Shown: one piece after another, positions 1 to 10,800 of the stretch | How the letters are laid out: every line of letters starts with the position of its first letter | How positions within the stretch are numbered: the stretch's first letter is position 1 | NCBI GenBank assembly: GCA_947471745.1 | Contig: CANJKZ010000532.1 | Coordinates: 196,001 to 260,000 of the forward strand | Source: Closterium sp. Naga37s-1 | Lineage: Eukaryota > Streptophyta > Zygnematophyceae > Desmidiales > Closteriaceae | Direction of reading: 5' to 3' | Length of the DNA: 64,000 nucleotides | Notes under the pieces: model-generated | The model's database searches: none | What the model was told of the DNA's origin: nothing | What the model saw: only the letters and a program-made list of their open reading frames with translations | Program-made: the position numbers and the translations under genes

Positions 1-21
1 GCGGGGAACAGAGAACATTTT

Positions 22-1725
22 TCAGGGCAGAGAAGGCAGCATGCTCTTTCTCCCCCCACGTAGAAGCGACCCCTTCCGCAGTAACTCCGTCAGTGGGGCA
101 GTTAACCGTGCCATATCGGGGACGAACCGACGCATGTAATTAACGAACCCTAAAAAGCTCTGCAGCTCCGTGATGTTCGTCGGGGGATGCCACGCCTTTA
201 CCTTATCCAGCTTCTTTGGGTCGATTTCAACTCCAGCCTCCGAAATAACGTGCCCCAAAAATTCTAACCTATCCTGGAAGAACTTGCACTTGGAACCCTT
301 GGTCAGTAATCTGTGCTCGTCTAAAACCTTAAACACTGCTTCCAGATCTGCTAAGTGCTGCTGCTTATCCCGACTGTACACTAGGATGTCGTCGAGGTAA
401 ACTATTACACATTTATCTAAGAGCGGCCTAAATGCCTCGTTCATGGTCATCTGAAAAGTCGCCGGTGCCTTGGTCAGCCCGAATGGCATCACAGTGTACT
501 CGAACGACCCGTACCTAGTCCTGAAAGCTGTTTTGGCGCAGTCCGATGGTTCGACCCTAATCTGATGGTAACCTCCCCGTAAATCTATTTTCGAAAAAAC
601 CCGTGCTGTTCGCAGTTGGTCGATCAGTTCGTCGGCGCGGGGAATGGGGTACCGCGACTTGACTGTTACCCTGTTCAGTGCTCTGTAGTCGATACATATG
701 CGAAAACCCCCGTCTTTTTTCGGCGTGAATAGTATCGGTGCGGCGAACGGTGACGAGCTCGGTCTGATGAATTTTTTCTCTAACAGGTAATCTAACTGCT
801 TCCTTAGTTCGTCGAGCTCGGGCTGTGTCAGTCTGAACTGGCGCTGTACGGTTGGCTGTGCCCCCGGTTCTAATTCGATTCGGTGGTCATGTGCTCGCTG
901 AGGTGGCAGTCCTTCCGGTAAGTCGTCGGGGAAAATCCCGGGGTATCGTTTCAACAGTTCCTGTAATTCGGGCGGTACGGCTGCCAGCAGTTTCTTGAAA
1001 TCACTCGGCTGCTCTGCTTCCTCTACTACTGCGATGTCTACTGCGTACACGTCAGCTCCAGTAGCGACAGCCCGTTTCATTGTGATGGCGTTGACGTGTA
1101 CCGTTGAAGACTCGGGCGACTGCCAGCGAGGTAGCTCGACCCAGTTACCACTACTTCGCACGGTACAGCTACCCGTCGTCCAGTCAATTCGCGGGTTATA
1201 CCGTCGCAGCCAATCACGTCCCAGTAAAATATCGTGCCCATCCAGTGTCGTTGCGAGCATTTCCTGTGTAAACCCGAAATTTCCCCCGCAGCGGACTTTG
1301 ACTCTCCCTATCTTTTCCCGTATGGCCAGTGGCATGCCGTCGACTAAGCGTGCGTCTATCTCCGGTAAGCAACGGCTAAGTGTCAGCTGCAGTTTTCGTG
1401 CGGTTGCGGTATTAACTAAACTGTGGCTTGCTCCTCCGTCGATAAAAATCTTCACTGCTGCTCCCTGTATTTTCCCGTGGATCAGTACTGGGCAATCCGT
1501 TGCTGTACCCTCCTTATTCGTCCGAGTCCGATCGATAGCATGAATCGGTACTGTGACTCGGTGAGGGTCGGTGGGGTTGGGCGAGCAGGCAGTCTCGTCA
1601 GTAGTTGGCCCGATTCCTACTGACTGCTGGCGTTTCCCTGCTTTGGAGACTCCCTCCCCTGCTCTGCTCCGCGGCGCCTTAGCTCCTCTGGGCATTCGCT
1701 CTTGCGATGGCCCGGCCTGTTGCAA
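22..1725 (-). pseudogene. Partial pol of Ty3 element A (protease and reverse transcriptase)
   Basis: Read in the -1 frame relative to gag. A retropepsin region with [10 protein letters not shown] is followed by reverse transcriptase with DYRALNRV, the [13 protein letters not shown] block, the YLDD catalytic motif and the FLGHVIS block. Near position 70 one G of a run of five present in element B is missing. The frame therefore changes just before RNase H and stops at 22. The rest of pol is off the left edge. Reverse transcriptase keeps its catalytic aspartates, so decay appears recent. Confidence 0.92.
1597..1638 (-). promoter_or_regulatory. Predicted -1 frameshift module, gag/pol junction of element A
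   Basis: On the minus strand, GGGAAAC at 1638-1632 is read in gag phase as G GGA AAC. It is followed by a 7-nt spacer, an 8-bp stem GTCAGTAG/CTACTGAC (1624-1617 with 1604-1597) and a 12-nt loop. The gag TAG lies in the 5' arm. Loop bases differ from element B but the stem is unchanged. Confidence 0.8.
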
Positions 1726-2926
1726 GCAAAGCAGCGCCCCTTAAACGGCGCGGCAGCTGCATTCGTCGCAACAGCGTGTACAGTGGCGTGCTCGATCGGT
1801 CCCCGAGGACGATGTCCATAGTAGGACCCCGGTCTCGGACGACGTAAAATGTCGATTTTCTCGGCGAGCGCGAGAATCTCGTTGAAGTTCGAGAGCCCGC
1901 GTAGCATGATTTCGTGCGAGATGTCCGGCTTCAGCCCTCCGACGTAACGGTCCACCCGCTCCGCTTCGTGCATGTAGCCGACTTGCTCGCATAATGCGAG
2001 AAAACCACTCGTATAGTCTTGAACCGATCCAAGCTGCTGCCAAGTGCGCAATCTCTGACGCGCCGAAATAGAAGCCGCGATTGGCTCGAAGCGCGCCCGA
2101 AGCCCTGCGCACCACGCATCCCACGTGCTGTATTGGGCGATCTCGCAGAATGAACTCCAGGTGACAGCTGGGGCCGTGGGCCCTTCCTCTTGCGACGGTG
2201 GCTTGTAGGCGCGTGGCGACGTCACGATGACTCGCCACCAGTCCATGGCGGGGCCCCTTAGCAGCGAAACGGCATACCGAATCTTCGCTGCGTCCGACTC
2301 GACGTAATTCGCGTCGAAGAAGACGTTCATCGTGAAGACCCACGATTGAACCGTCGGACCTCCACGCTGGCTCGGGTCAAAGCAGGGCGGGCGTTGCGGC
2401 TTGAGTGGCATTGGTGCCATAATGGTCTGTCCGCCATTTGTCACTGCAAACTCCACGTGCCGACGGGCTTCGCGAGGCTCCCGCGGGCTTGGTGCGACCC
2501 TGTTTCCTCCCATGCCAGGCATCGGCTGGGCGGCGCCATCGCTGGCTGCGCCTGAGCGCTGTCCCACGCTGTTGTTTTGTGTTGGTGTGCCGGACGAGAT
2601 GACGATCGGCTCGTCTGATTGTGCAGATGCATTTTGTCGGTGCGTGTGGTGGCGCTGGAGTGTTCATCGTTGATTGCTGACGCGCGGAGTCACGTTCCGC
2701 CGTGAGCGTCGCAATTTCGAGCGCCGAATCTTCAAGTTGGCGCACCAGACTGTCAGAATATTATGCTCTAGCCTGTAGTGGGGTGCTCTATAGCGAGTAC
2801 AACTCTTCTAGGGTTTTGCTATTTGTATCCCCATTCTTGCTAGTGCAATGCTCTTCTTTCTTCTAAACTTTGACACAGACGGTCGAGCTGCTCCTGCGTC
2901 AATGTGGCGAGCGTGAATTCGGCCAT
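1617..2926 (-). pseudogene. Broken gag of Ty3 element A
   Basis: The expected start is the ATG at 2926-2924, in the same context as element B. The frame is lost at the solo LTR (2751-2875) and again at an extra A in a run of four near 2634. From about 2567 to 1617 the frame is open and matches element B gag. It includes the conserved gag core and a CX2CX4HX4C zinc knuckle (CFACNRPGHRKSEC). It ends ...QGNASSQ-stop, overlapping the frameshift module at 1597-1638. It cannot make full-length Gag as it stands. Confidence 0.9.
2751..2875 (+). repeat. Solo LTR (125 bp) inserted in gag of element A
   Basis: It begins TGTCAGAATATT and ends AACTTTGACA, with terminal TGTCA/TGACA inverted repeats. The 5-bp target duplication CAGAC lies at 2746-2750 and 2876-2880. 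The uninterrupted target is visible in element B, so the insertion boundaries are exact. With its duplication it adds 130 bp and destroys the gag frame about 15 codons after the gag start. It belongs to the same LTR family as 3226-3404. Confidence 0.93.
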
Positions 2927-3110
2927 GGCGGGGGTGTCGGGCGAGCTCAGCGAGAGCCTCGGTCGTGGCCGTGCGTGCTTACGAGAGAGCACTACGAGCG
3001 GCGGTGCTGTGTCGCTGAGAGACGTCTACCCCCCCCCAAAAAATTGAGATAGTGGGGAAGCGAAGGTGTGGGTGCGGTCCGAGAGGAGATCGTAGGCTCT
3101 GAATACCAAG

Positions 3111-3637
3111 TGTTACGAGTGCAATTGAGTGAACGAACGAGAATTGCACTATCGAAGCAAGAGTACAATGAGCGAAGGCATGAGCGAAGAATATATAGCG
3201 AAACTACAGTGGTAACGGTAATGGATGTTAGAATGTTATTCTCTAGCCTGTAGTGGGGTGCTCTATAGTGAGTACAACCCATCTAGGGTTTGCTATATGT
3301 ATCCTCATTGCTGCTAGTGAACCCCCCCTCTTTTGCCTAAACTGTTTCTTGCCTAGCTAGGACTTACCTAGCTATGGCTCCTAACTCTGCCTACTATCTT
3401 CACAATGGACTGTGGTTGTCGCGCGACGGGCCTGGGACTGAGGTTGGGAAAAAGTGTCGAAGCGGAGGCCCGGAGCGCGGGTTACCCGCCGAGCCGTGAG
3501 GTCGGGGTGCGATGTGCGAAGATGGCGGGCGGATTGTCGATGCGAGGGTTGCGAGTGGTAACGGTGCTGACTGTGGTGCTACAGTGATGTACACGTTGAT
3601 CAGGGATGCGAAGAAAGGAAAAGGAATTTTCCTTACA
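3111..3637 (-). repeat. 5' LTR of element A, split by a solo LTR
   Basis: It starts TGTAAGGAAAA at 3637 (minus strand) and ends CTCGTAACA at 3111, matching the 352-bp LTRs of element B. About 343 bp remain after removing the solo LTR at 3226-3404 and its duplicated 5 bp. The primer-binding site (TTGGTATTCAGAGCC on the minus strand) abuts at about 3094-3108. Confidence 0.88.
3226..3404 (+). repeat. Solo LTR (179 bp) nested in the LTR of element A
   Basis: It begins TGTTAGAATG and ends TATCTTCACA, flanked by a perfect 5-bp direct repeat ATGGA (3221-3225 and 3405-3409). The inner sequence (GTAGTGGGGTGCTCTATAG, TCTAGGGTTTGCTAT) is shared with the solo LTR at 2751-2875 and, in reverse complement, with the LTRs at 60640-60855 and 62518-62733. 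A single LTR with a target duplication is the usual scar of LTR-LTR recombination. Confidence 0.88.
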
Positions 3638-4200
3638 ATTAGAAAACACTAGAGCACCTTCCTAACACCTGATCAACAAAGGCAACAAACCAATGCTTTC
3701 AAATACCAACACACATAGCTGATATCTTAAAGCAAGGGTGCACTTTGCTAGCGGTGGTTTTTGGGGGCATTGTTAGTGCACACCCTTTAGAGGATGCTGA
3801 TTCGATAGCGAAGGGTACAGAAAGCTGGTGCGAGGAATTCGAACTCGGCAAGTGATGCCAACCAGTTTCGTGTGCAAAACTGATGCGGGGAATACACCGC
3901 GGAAGGGCAGAAACCAAGTGTACAGCGCAACCAAGCAAGTGACAAACATCATCCCGAGATGATCAATCTGACAAAGCAAACTTCCATCTAGTCAAGGGTA
4001 GGAGCCACTATTTTTACGCACATATTGAGCTTCCTTTCCCTAGCGCTACTACGATAGAGTCCGGAGGGTAGAGTCCCACCCACGCGTACACGCAAGCCCC
4101 ATCACATGCTTGAAACCGAGCCTCGCGGCTAACCCGCTACGTCACTCGCCTTCGAGACGCGTCGTACCGCGTCGCAGCCTCCTCTTCCGTGTCGCCACCT
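3638..4200. other. Intergenic sequence without a recognisable gene
   Basis: Mostly unique, moderate GC. The only structured item seen is the inverted-repeat end TTAAAGCAAGGGTGCACTTT at 3727-3746, whose reverse complement occurs at 18012-18031. Short open frames here have no recognisable domain. Confidence 0.5.
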
Positions 4201-4214
4201 CCTCGCATCCGCCT

Positions 4215-4560
4215 CCCCTACTCGCCGGAACCCATCCTCCTCATCGGCGCATCTCCGCCTCATTACCGCCACATCGCCGCCTCGCTGACTCGCCGCCTCG
4301 CCACCTCGCCACATCGCCGCCTCGCCGCCTCGCCACCTCGCCACATCGCCGCCTCACCGCCTCGCCACATCTCCGCCTCGCCGCCTCACCGCCTCCCCCA
4401 CCTCGCCACAACGCCGCCTCGCCGCCAATCCGACTCGCCGCGTCGTCACATCGCCGCCTCGCCGCCTCGCCGCCTTGCCGCCTCGCCACCTTGCCACATC
4501 CCTGCCTCGCCGCCTCGCCGCTTCGCCACATCGCCACATCGCCGCGTCGCCGCCTCGCCC
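4215..4560. repeat. 9-bp-based minisatellite (CGCCGCCTC / CGCCACATC)
   Basis: Degenerate tandem copies of a nonamer alternating CGCCGCCTC, CGCCACCTC and CGCCACATC. Open frames on both strands encode monotonous histidine/arginine/alanine/serine or glycine/arginine repeats. They follow from the repeat composition and are not evidence of a protein. Confidence 0.85.
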
Positions 4561-4739
4561 ATGTTCTCTAGTCTCCCCCCAGCTCAAATCCATGCACTCA
4601 GATTCCCCTTCTGTTTGCACTCTGTCTCCCAGCCTGTTTGCACTCATTTTCCTCCCCTGTTTGACACTCAGTTTCGGGTCCCTGTTTAAGGTTAAGTTAC
4701 ACCGCCTGGGTGCACTCATTTGAGACCCCTTCTTTACAC

Positions 4740-6290
4740 TCAGGTCCCCCCATTGTTTGCACTGATTGCGATCTCCCTATTCCCTATCCCCCCCAATCCC
4801 CCTCTCCCCTAATCTCCCAACCCTATCTTTCACAGTGTCCATGCTGCGCGTCCTCTGTTTTTGTTTCCCCTCTCAGTGTCCGTGTTGCTTGTCCCCTACT
4901 GTCCTCCGCTCTCCCTCTGTCCTCCTCCCTACACCCTGGCCCCCCTTCTCCCCCCCCTGTCTTCCCCTTCCCCCCCTGCCCTCCGTTCTCCCCCCTGTCC
5001 TCCTCTCTCCCCCCTGCCCTCCCTTCTCCCCCCCCTGTCTTCCCCTCTCCCCACTGCCCTCCCACCCCCCTGTCCCCCTCTCTCCCCCCCTGTCCCCCTC
5101 TCTCCCACCCTGTCCCTCTCTCTCCCCCCCTGTCCCCCGCTCTCCCACCCTGTACCCCTCTCTCCCCCCCTGTTCCCCTCTCTCCCGCCATATCCTCCTC
5201 ATTCCACTCCCCCCTGTTCCTCTCTCTCCCCCTGTCCCCCTCTCTCCCGCTCTGTCCTCCTCATTCCACCCTATCCTGTCCCCCCGCCTGCGCCTCATTC
5301 CCTTTTCTCAGTTCCTGCCCGTTACCATCGCTTCCCGTTCCCATCGCTCGCCCCGTCGAACCTCTCCTCGCTCCCCTTCCCGCCGCTGCCTCACCCTGCT
5401 TCCCCTCGTTTTCGCTCTCGATTCCTTCCCCTGTCGCCCACGCGCGTTCCCCTCCCCTCCCGGGGCTGTCGCCTTCGTCTCCCGGTCCCCCCACCCTTCT
5501 CTACCCCTCACAGTGCACGTATTTACCACCTCCTCCAATTCCCTCACCCTATGCTTCACTCTCATCCACATCCTCCCGAATGAGCACAACTTCTTCCTCC
5601 ATCTGCGTTCCTTTTTGCGGACCCCTCTTTTACCCTTCACTCAACCTCCCTGCTCACTCTGTTTCCCCTTGCTCAATTTGTTCCCCCCTGCTTTCTCCCT
5701 TCCCCCCTGCTCACTCTGTTTCCCCTTGCTCATTTCTTCCCCCCTGCTATCTCCCTTCAACCCTGCTCACTCTGTTTCCCCTTGCTAATTTCTTCCCCCC
5801 TGCTTTCTCCCTTCCCCCCTGCTCACTCTGTTTCCCCTTGCTCAGTCTTTGCCCCTGGTCGCATCTCCCCTTCCACCCAGGTCGCAACTCCCCTTCCCCC
5901 CCACCAGGTTGCATCTCCCCTTCCCTCCAAATCGCATCTCCCCTTCCCCCCAGGTTGCATCTCCGCTCCCCCCCAGGTCGCATCTCCCCTTCCCCCCAGG
6001 TCGCATCTCCCCTTCCCCCCAGGTCGCATCTCCCCTTCCCCCCAGGTCGCATCTCCCTTTCCCCCCATCTCTCCCCCTGCCTCCCCATCTCCCCCCCAGT
6101 GTCTCCCTCTCCCCCCACCGTCCTCCTCTCTCCCCCTATCCTCCTCTATCCCCCGTGTCCTCCCTCTCTCCCCTTCGTACCTCTAAATCCTCTCCCCACC
6201 TTCCATCTCCATCCTTCTCACCCCCCCCTCTTCCCCTCATGTCCCCTCCTGCTTCGCCTCATTTTCCACCCGTCATCCCTTCCTCATTTT
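4740..6290. repeat. 1.5-kb pyrimidine-rich low-complexity tract
   Basis: The plus strand is almost entirely C and T with short degenerate units such as CCCCCCTGTCCCCCTCTCTC. A clearer 22-bp array (core CCCCAGGTCGCATCTCC) lies at about 5860-6060. The lack of purines explains the very long open frame across this stretch. I see no start context, introns or domain supporting a gene. Confidence 0.8.
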
Positions 6291-6720
6291 CAAGTGTCCA
6301 GTCCACGGCAGATGACACATAGGAGCACACTCTTCTACGCCCTTGCTGCATGACATCATGCGACATGGTAGGGAGCTTGTGATTTGTCCAAGAACTGGTG
6401 TTCTATTTGGATGTGAAAAAACTTGACAGGATCTTTGTAAAGCCATTATTTGACTAACATGCCAAGCGAAATGTGAAAAGACGGCATAAGAATGATACAT
6501 CAAGGGTTTAGACCCTGAGTGAAAGCATCGTTCTAACAACATCTTTGCCCATTGATAATATGCACTCTAAAAAAGCCTAGGACCACACCATGAGCTCAAA
6601 CTACCACATTATGGCCCTTCAGCACTCCAACCGCCTCCCCATCCCCTCCCCTTCCGCCAAATGCATAACAATTCATCGTCATTGCCCGTGTCTGCACGGC
6701 GGGTCATTTTCATCAACGAT
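6290..6720. other. Short unique island, no gene recognised
   Basis: About 400 bp of ordinary mixed composition between two low-complexity blocks. No open frame with a recognisable domain and no repeat structure was seen. Confidence 0.5.
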
Positions 6721-6899
6721 TCCAGACTGGGGGAAGAGAGTGGCAGACATAGATGAAAGGGCAGGGAGAGGAGAGAACACAGTGAGGAGAACAGGTACAC
6801 AGATGATTGATAGGGCAAGTATGGCGTTAGAGGAACGATTGGACGGGACAGAGAGGGGGGATAGGACAAGGCAGAGAGCAAAGAGAGGGGAGATGGGGC

Positions 6900-7260
6900 C
6901 GAGAGGGCATTGAAGGGAGAGACGGAAGAGAGGGAGAGAGGGCATGGGGTCGAGAGAGGGCAGGGAGGGGAGATATGGCAGGGAGGGGAGAGGGGACGGG
7001 GTGAGGAGATATGGCAGGGATGGGAGAGGGGACGGGGTGGGGAGATATGGCAGGGAGGGGAGAGGGGACGGGGTGGGGAGATATGGCAGGGATGGGAGAG
7101 GGGACGGGGGTGGGGAGATATGGCAGGGATGGGAGAGGGGACGGGGTGGGGAGATATGGCAGGGAGGGAGAGGGGACGGGGTGGGCAGATATGGCAGGGA
7201 TGGGAGAGGGGAGTACAAGAGGGGAGAGACGATGGTATGGGGAGAGAGGGCAGGGAGGGG
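6900..7260. repeat. About 34-bp purine-rich minisatellite
   Basis: Roughly eight to ten units built on GGAGATATGGCAGGGATGGG followed by AGAGGGGACGGGGT, with one-base indels. It sits upstream of, and shares purine bias with, the large array starting near 7869. Confidence 0.8.
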
Positions 7261-7868
7261 TGAGGGGAGTAAGAGAGGGGAGAGAGGGAAGCATGGGGAG
7301 AAAGCGCAAAGAAAGGACATAGCGGGGATATAGGACAAGGGGGGGTGGAAAGACAGGGAGCAGATACAGGCCAGGGAGGGGCACAGAGGGTGAGGGGAGT
7401 AAGATAGACGAGTGAGGTAATATTGGGGAGATGGCAGGGAAGGGCAATGTGTAGGTGCGGGTGTGGCGATGAGAGGTGTGGTGGCGTTGTTAGAGTGTGG
7501 TAGACGCGTTAGGAGAAATGCGCCCGGATCAAGGCATTGCAATCTGAGGGAGGCGCAGCCCCAATAGGTAGATCGGACCGGGGCTGGATAGAGTGCATGG
7601 CAGAGAGGGGGGATAGGAGAGGACAGAAAGGGGGGATATGACATGACAGATAGAGGGGATGGGACAGGGAAAGTGTGGGAATAGGACAGGACAGAGACGG
7701 GGGTGTTGGACAGGACGGCGAAGGGGGGTTGGACAGGACAGGGGAGGGGTGAAATGAGAGCCGGGGGGGTGAAATGACAGGACGGGGAAGAAATGACAGA
7801 GGGGAGGAGCATGAAGGGAGAAAGGGAGAATCGAGAGAGCAGGGAGTGGAGTGAGAGAAGATTGGGAG

Positions 7869-10800
7869 AGAGGACAGGGAGGGGAGAGAGGACAGGGAGG
7901 GGAGAGAGGACAGGGAGGGGAGAGAGGACAGGGAGGGGAGAGAGGACAGGGAGGGGAGAGAGGACAGGGAGGGGAGAGAGGACAGGGAGGGGAGAGAGGA
8001 CAGGGAGGGGAGAGAGGACAGGGAGGGGAGAGAGGACAGGGAGGGGAGAGAGGACAGGGAGGGGAGAGAGGACAGGGAGGGGAGAGAGGACAGGGAGGGA
8101 GAGAGGACAGGGAGGGGAGAGAGGACAGGGAGGGGAGAGAGGACAGGGAGGGGAGAGAGGACAGGGAGGGGAGAGAGGACAGGGAGGGGAGAGAGGACAG
8201 GGAGGGGAGAGAGGACAGGGAGGGGAGAGAGGACAGGGAGGGGAGAGAGGACAGGGAGGGGAGAGAGGACAGGGAGGGGAGAGAGGACAGGGAGGGGAGA
8301 GAGGACAGGGAGGGGAGAGAGGACAGGGAGGGGAGAGAGGACAGGGAGGGGAGAGAGGACAGGGAGGGGAGAGAGGACAGGGAGGGGAGAGAGGACAGGG
8401 AGGGGAGAGAGGACAGGGAGGGGAGAGAGGACAGGGAGGGGAGAGAGAGGACAGGGAGGGGAGAGAGGACAGGAGGGAGAGAGGACAGGAGGGGAGAGAG
8501 GACAGGGAGGGGAAGAGAGGACAGGTAGGGGAGAGAGGACAGGGAGGGGAGAGAGGACAGGGAGGGGAGAGAGGACAGGGAGGGGAGAGAGGACAGGGAG
8601 GGGAGAGAGGACAGGGAGGGAGAGAGGACAGGGAGGGGAGAGAGGACAGGGAGGGGAGAGAGGACAGAGGGGAGAGAGGACAGGGAGGGGAGAGAGGACA
8701 GGGAGGGGAGAGAGGACAGGGAGGGGATAGAGGACAGGGAGGGGAGAGAGGACAGGGAGGGGAGAGAGGACAGGGAGGGGAGAGAGGACAGGGAGGGGAG
8801 AGAGGACAGGGAGGGGAGAGAGGACAGGGAGGGGAGAGAGGACAGGGAGGGGAGAGAGGACAGGAGGGGAGAGAGGACAGGGAGGGGAGAGAGGACAGGG
8901 AGGGGAGAGAGGACAGGGAGGGGAGAGAGGACAGGGAGGGGAGAGAGGACAGGGAGGGGAGAGAGGACAGGGAGGGGAGAGAGGACAGGGAGGGGAGAGA
9001 GGACAGGGAGGGGAGAGAGGACAGGGAGGGGAGAGAGGACAGGGAGGGGAGAGAGGACAGGGAGGGGAGAGAGGACAGGGAGGGGAGAGAGGACAGGGAG
9101 GGGAGAGAGGACAGGGAGGGGAGAGAGGACAGGGAGGGGAGAGAGGACAGGGAGGGGAGAGAGGACAGGGAGGGGAGAGAGGACAGGGAGGGGAGAGAGG
9201 ACAGGGAGGGGAGAGAGGACAGGGAGGGAGAGAGGACAGGAGGGGAGAGAGGACAGGGAGGGAGAGAGGAACAGGGAGGGGAGAGAGGACAGGGAGGGGA
9301 GAGAGGACAGGGAGGGAGAGAGGACAGGGAGGGGAGAGAGGACAGGGAGGGGAGAGAGGACAGGGAGGGGAGAGAGGACAGGGAGGGGAGAGAGGACAGG
9401 GAGGGAGAGAGGACAGGGAGGGGAGAGAGGACAGGGAGGGGAGAGAGGACAGGGAGGGGAGAGAGGACAGGAGGGGAGAGAGGACAGGGAGGGGAGAGAG
9501 GACAGGGAGGGGAGAGAGGACAGGGAGGGGAGAGAGAGGACAGGGAGGGGAGAGAGGACAGGGAGGGGAGAGAGGACAGGGAGGGGAGAGAGGACAGGGA
9601 GGGAGGAGAGGACAGGGAGGGGAGAGAGGACAGGGAGGGGAGAGAGGACAGGGAGGGGATGAGAGGACAGGGAGGGGAGAGAGGACAGGGAGGGGAGAGA
9701 GGACAGGGAGGGAGAGAGGACAGGGAGGGGAGAGAGGACAGGGAGGGGAGAGAGGACAGGGAGGGGAGAGAGGACAGGGAGGGGAGAGAGGACAGGGAGG
9801 GAGAGAGGACAGGGAGGGGAGAGAGGACAGGGAGGGGAGAGAGACAGGGAGGGGAGAGAGGACAGGGAGGGGAGAGAGGACAGGAGGGGAGAGAGGACAG
9901 GGAGGGGAGAGAGGACAGGGAGGGGAGAGAGGACATGGAGTGGAGAGAGGACAGGGAGGGAGAGAGGACAGGGAGGGGAGAGAGGACAGGGGGGGAGAGA
10001 GGACAGGGAGGGGAGAGAGGACAGGAGGGAGGGGAGAGAGGACAGGGAGGGGAGAGAGGACAGGGAGGGGAGAGAGGACAGGGAGGGGAGAGAGGACAGG
10101 GAGGGGAGAGAGGACAGGGAGGGGAGAGAGGACAGGGAGGGGAGAGAGGACAGGAGGGAGAGAGGACAGGAGGGAGAGAGGACAGGGAGGGGAAGAGAGG
10201 ACAGGGAGGGGAGAGAGGACAGGGAGGGGAGAGAGGACAGGGAGGGGAGAGAGGACAGGGAGGGGAGAGAAGGACAGGGAGGGGCGAGAGGACAGGGAGG
10301 GGAGAGAGGACAGGGAGGGGAGAGAGGACAGGGAGGGAGAGAGGACAGGGAGGGGAGAGAGGACAGGGAGGGGAGAGAGGACAGGGAGGGGAGAGAGGAC
10401 AGGGAGGGGGAGATGAGGACAGGGAGGGGAGAGAGGACAGGGAGGGGAGAGAGGACAGGGAGGGAGAGAGGACAGGGAGGGGAGAGAGGACAGGGAGGGG
10501 AGAGAGGACAGGGAGGGGAGAGAGGACAGGGAGGGGAGAGAGGACAGGGAGGGGAGAGAGACAGGGAGGGGAGAGAGGACAGGGAGGGGAGAGAGGACAG
10601 GGAGGGGAGAGAGGACAGGGAGGGGAGAGAGGACAGGGAGGGGAGAGAGACAGGGAGGGGAGAGAGAGGACAGGGAGGGGAGAGAGGACAGGGAGGGGAG
10701 AGAGGACAGGGAGGGGAGAGAGGACAGGGAGGGGAGAGAGGACAGAGGGAGGCGGAGAGAGGACAGGGAGGGGAGAGAGGACAGGGAGGGGAGAGAGGAC

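Larger units (their letters stand above)
1..3637 (-). mobile_element. Ty3/gypsy chromovirus-type element A (partial, decayed)
   Basis: Minus-strand LTR retrotransposon entering from the left edge. Its 5' LTR is 3111-3637 (read from 3637 down, beginning TGTAAGG), followed by the same primer-binding site as element B, then gag and pol. It is closely related to element B at 27627-33209. Damage relative to B: a solo LTR inside gag (2751-2875), a second solo LTR inside the 5' LTR (3226-3404), a one-base gain near 2634 and a one-base loss near 70 that shift the gag and pol frames. RNase H, integrase and the 3' LTR lie outside the window. Confidence 0.93.

Noticed and set aside
4710-6353. 547-codon proline/serine-rich open frame
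   Set aside because: Pure pyrimidine low-complexity DNA with minisatellite structure. No codon bias, introns or domain; the opposite strand is equally open.
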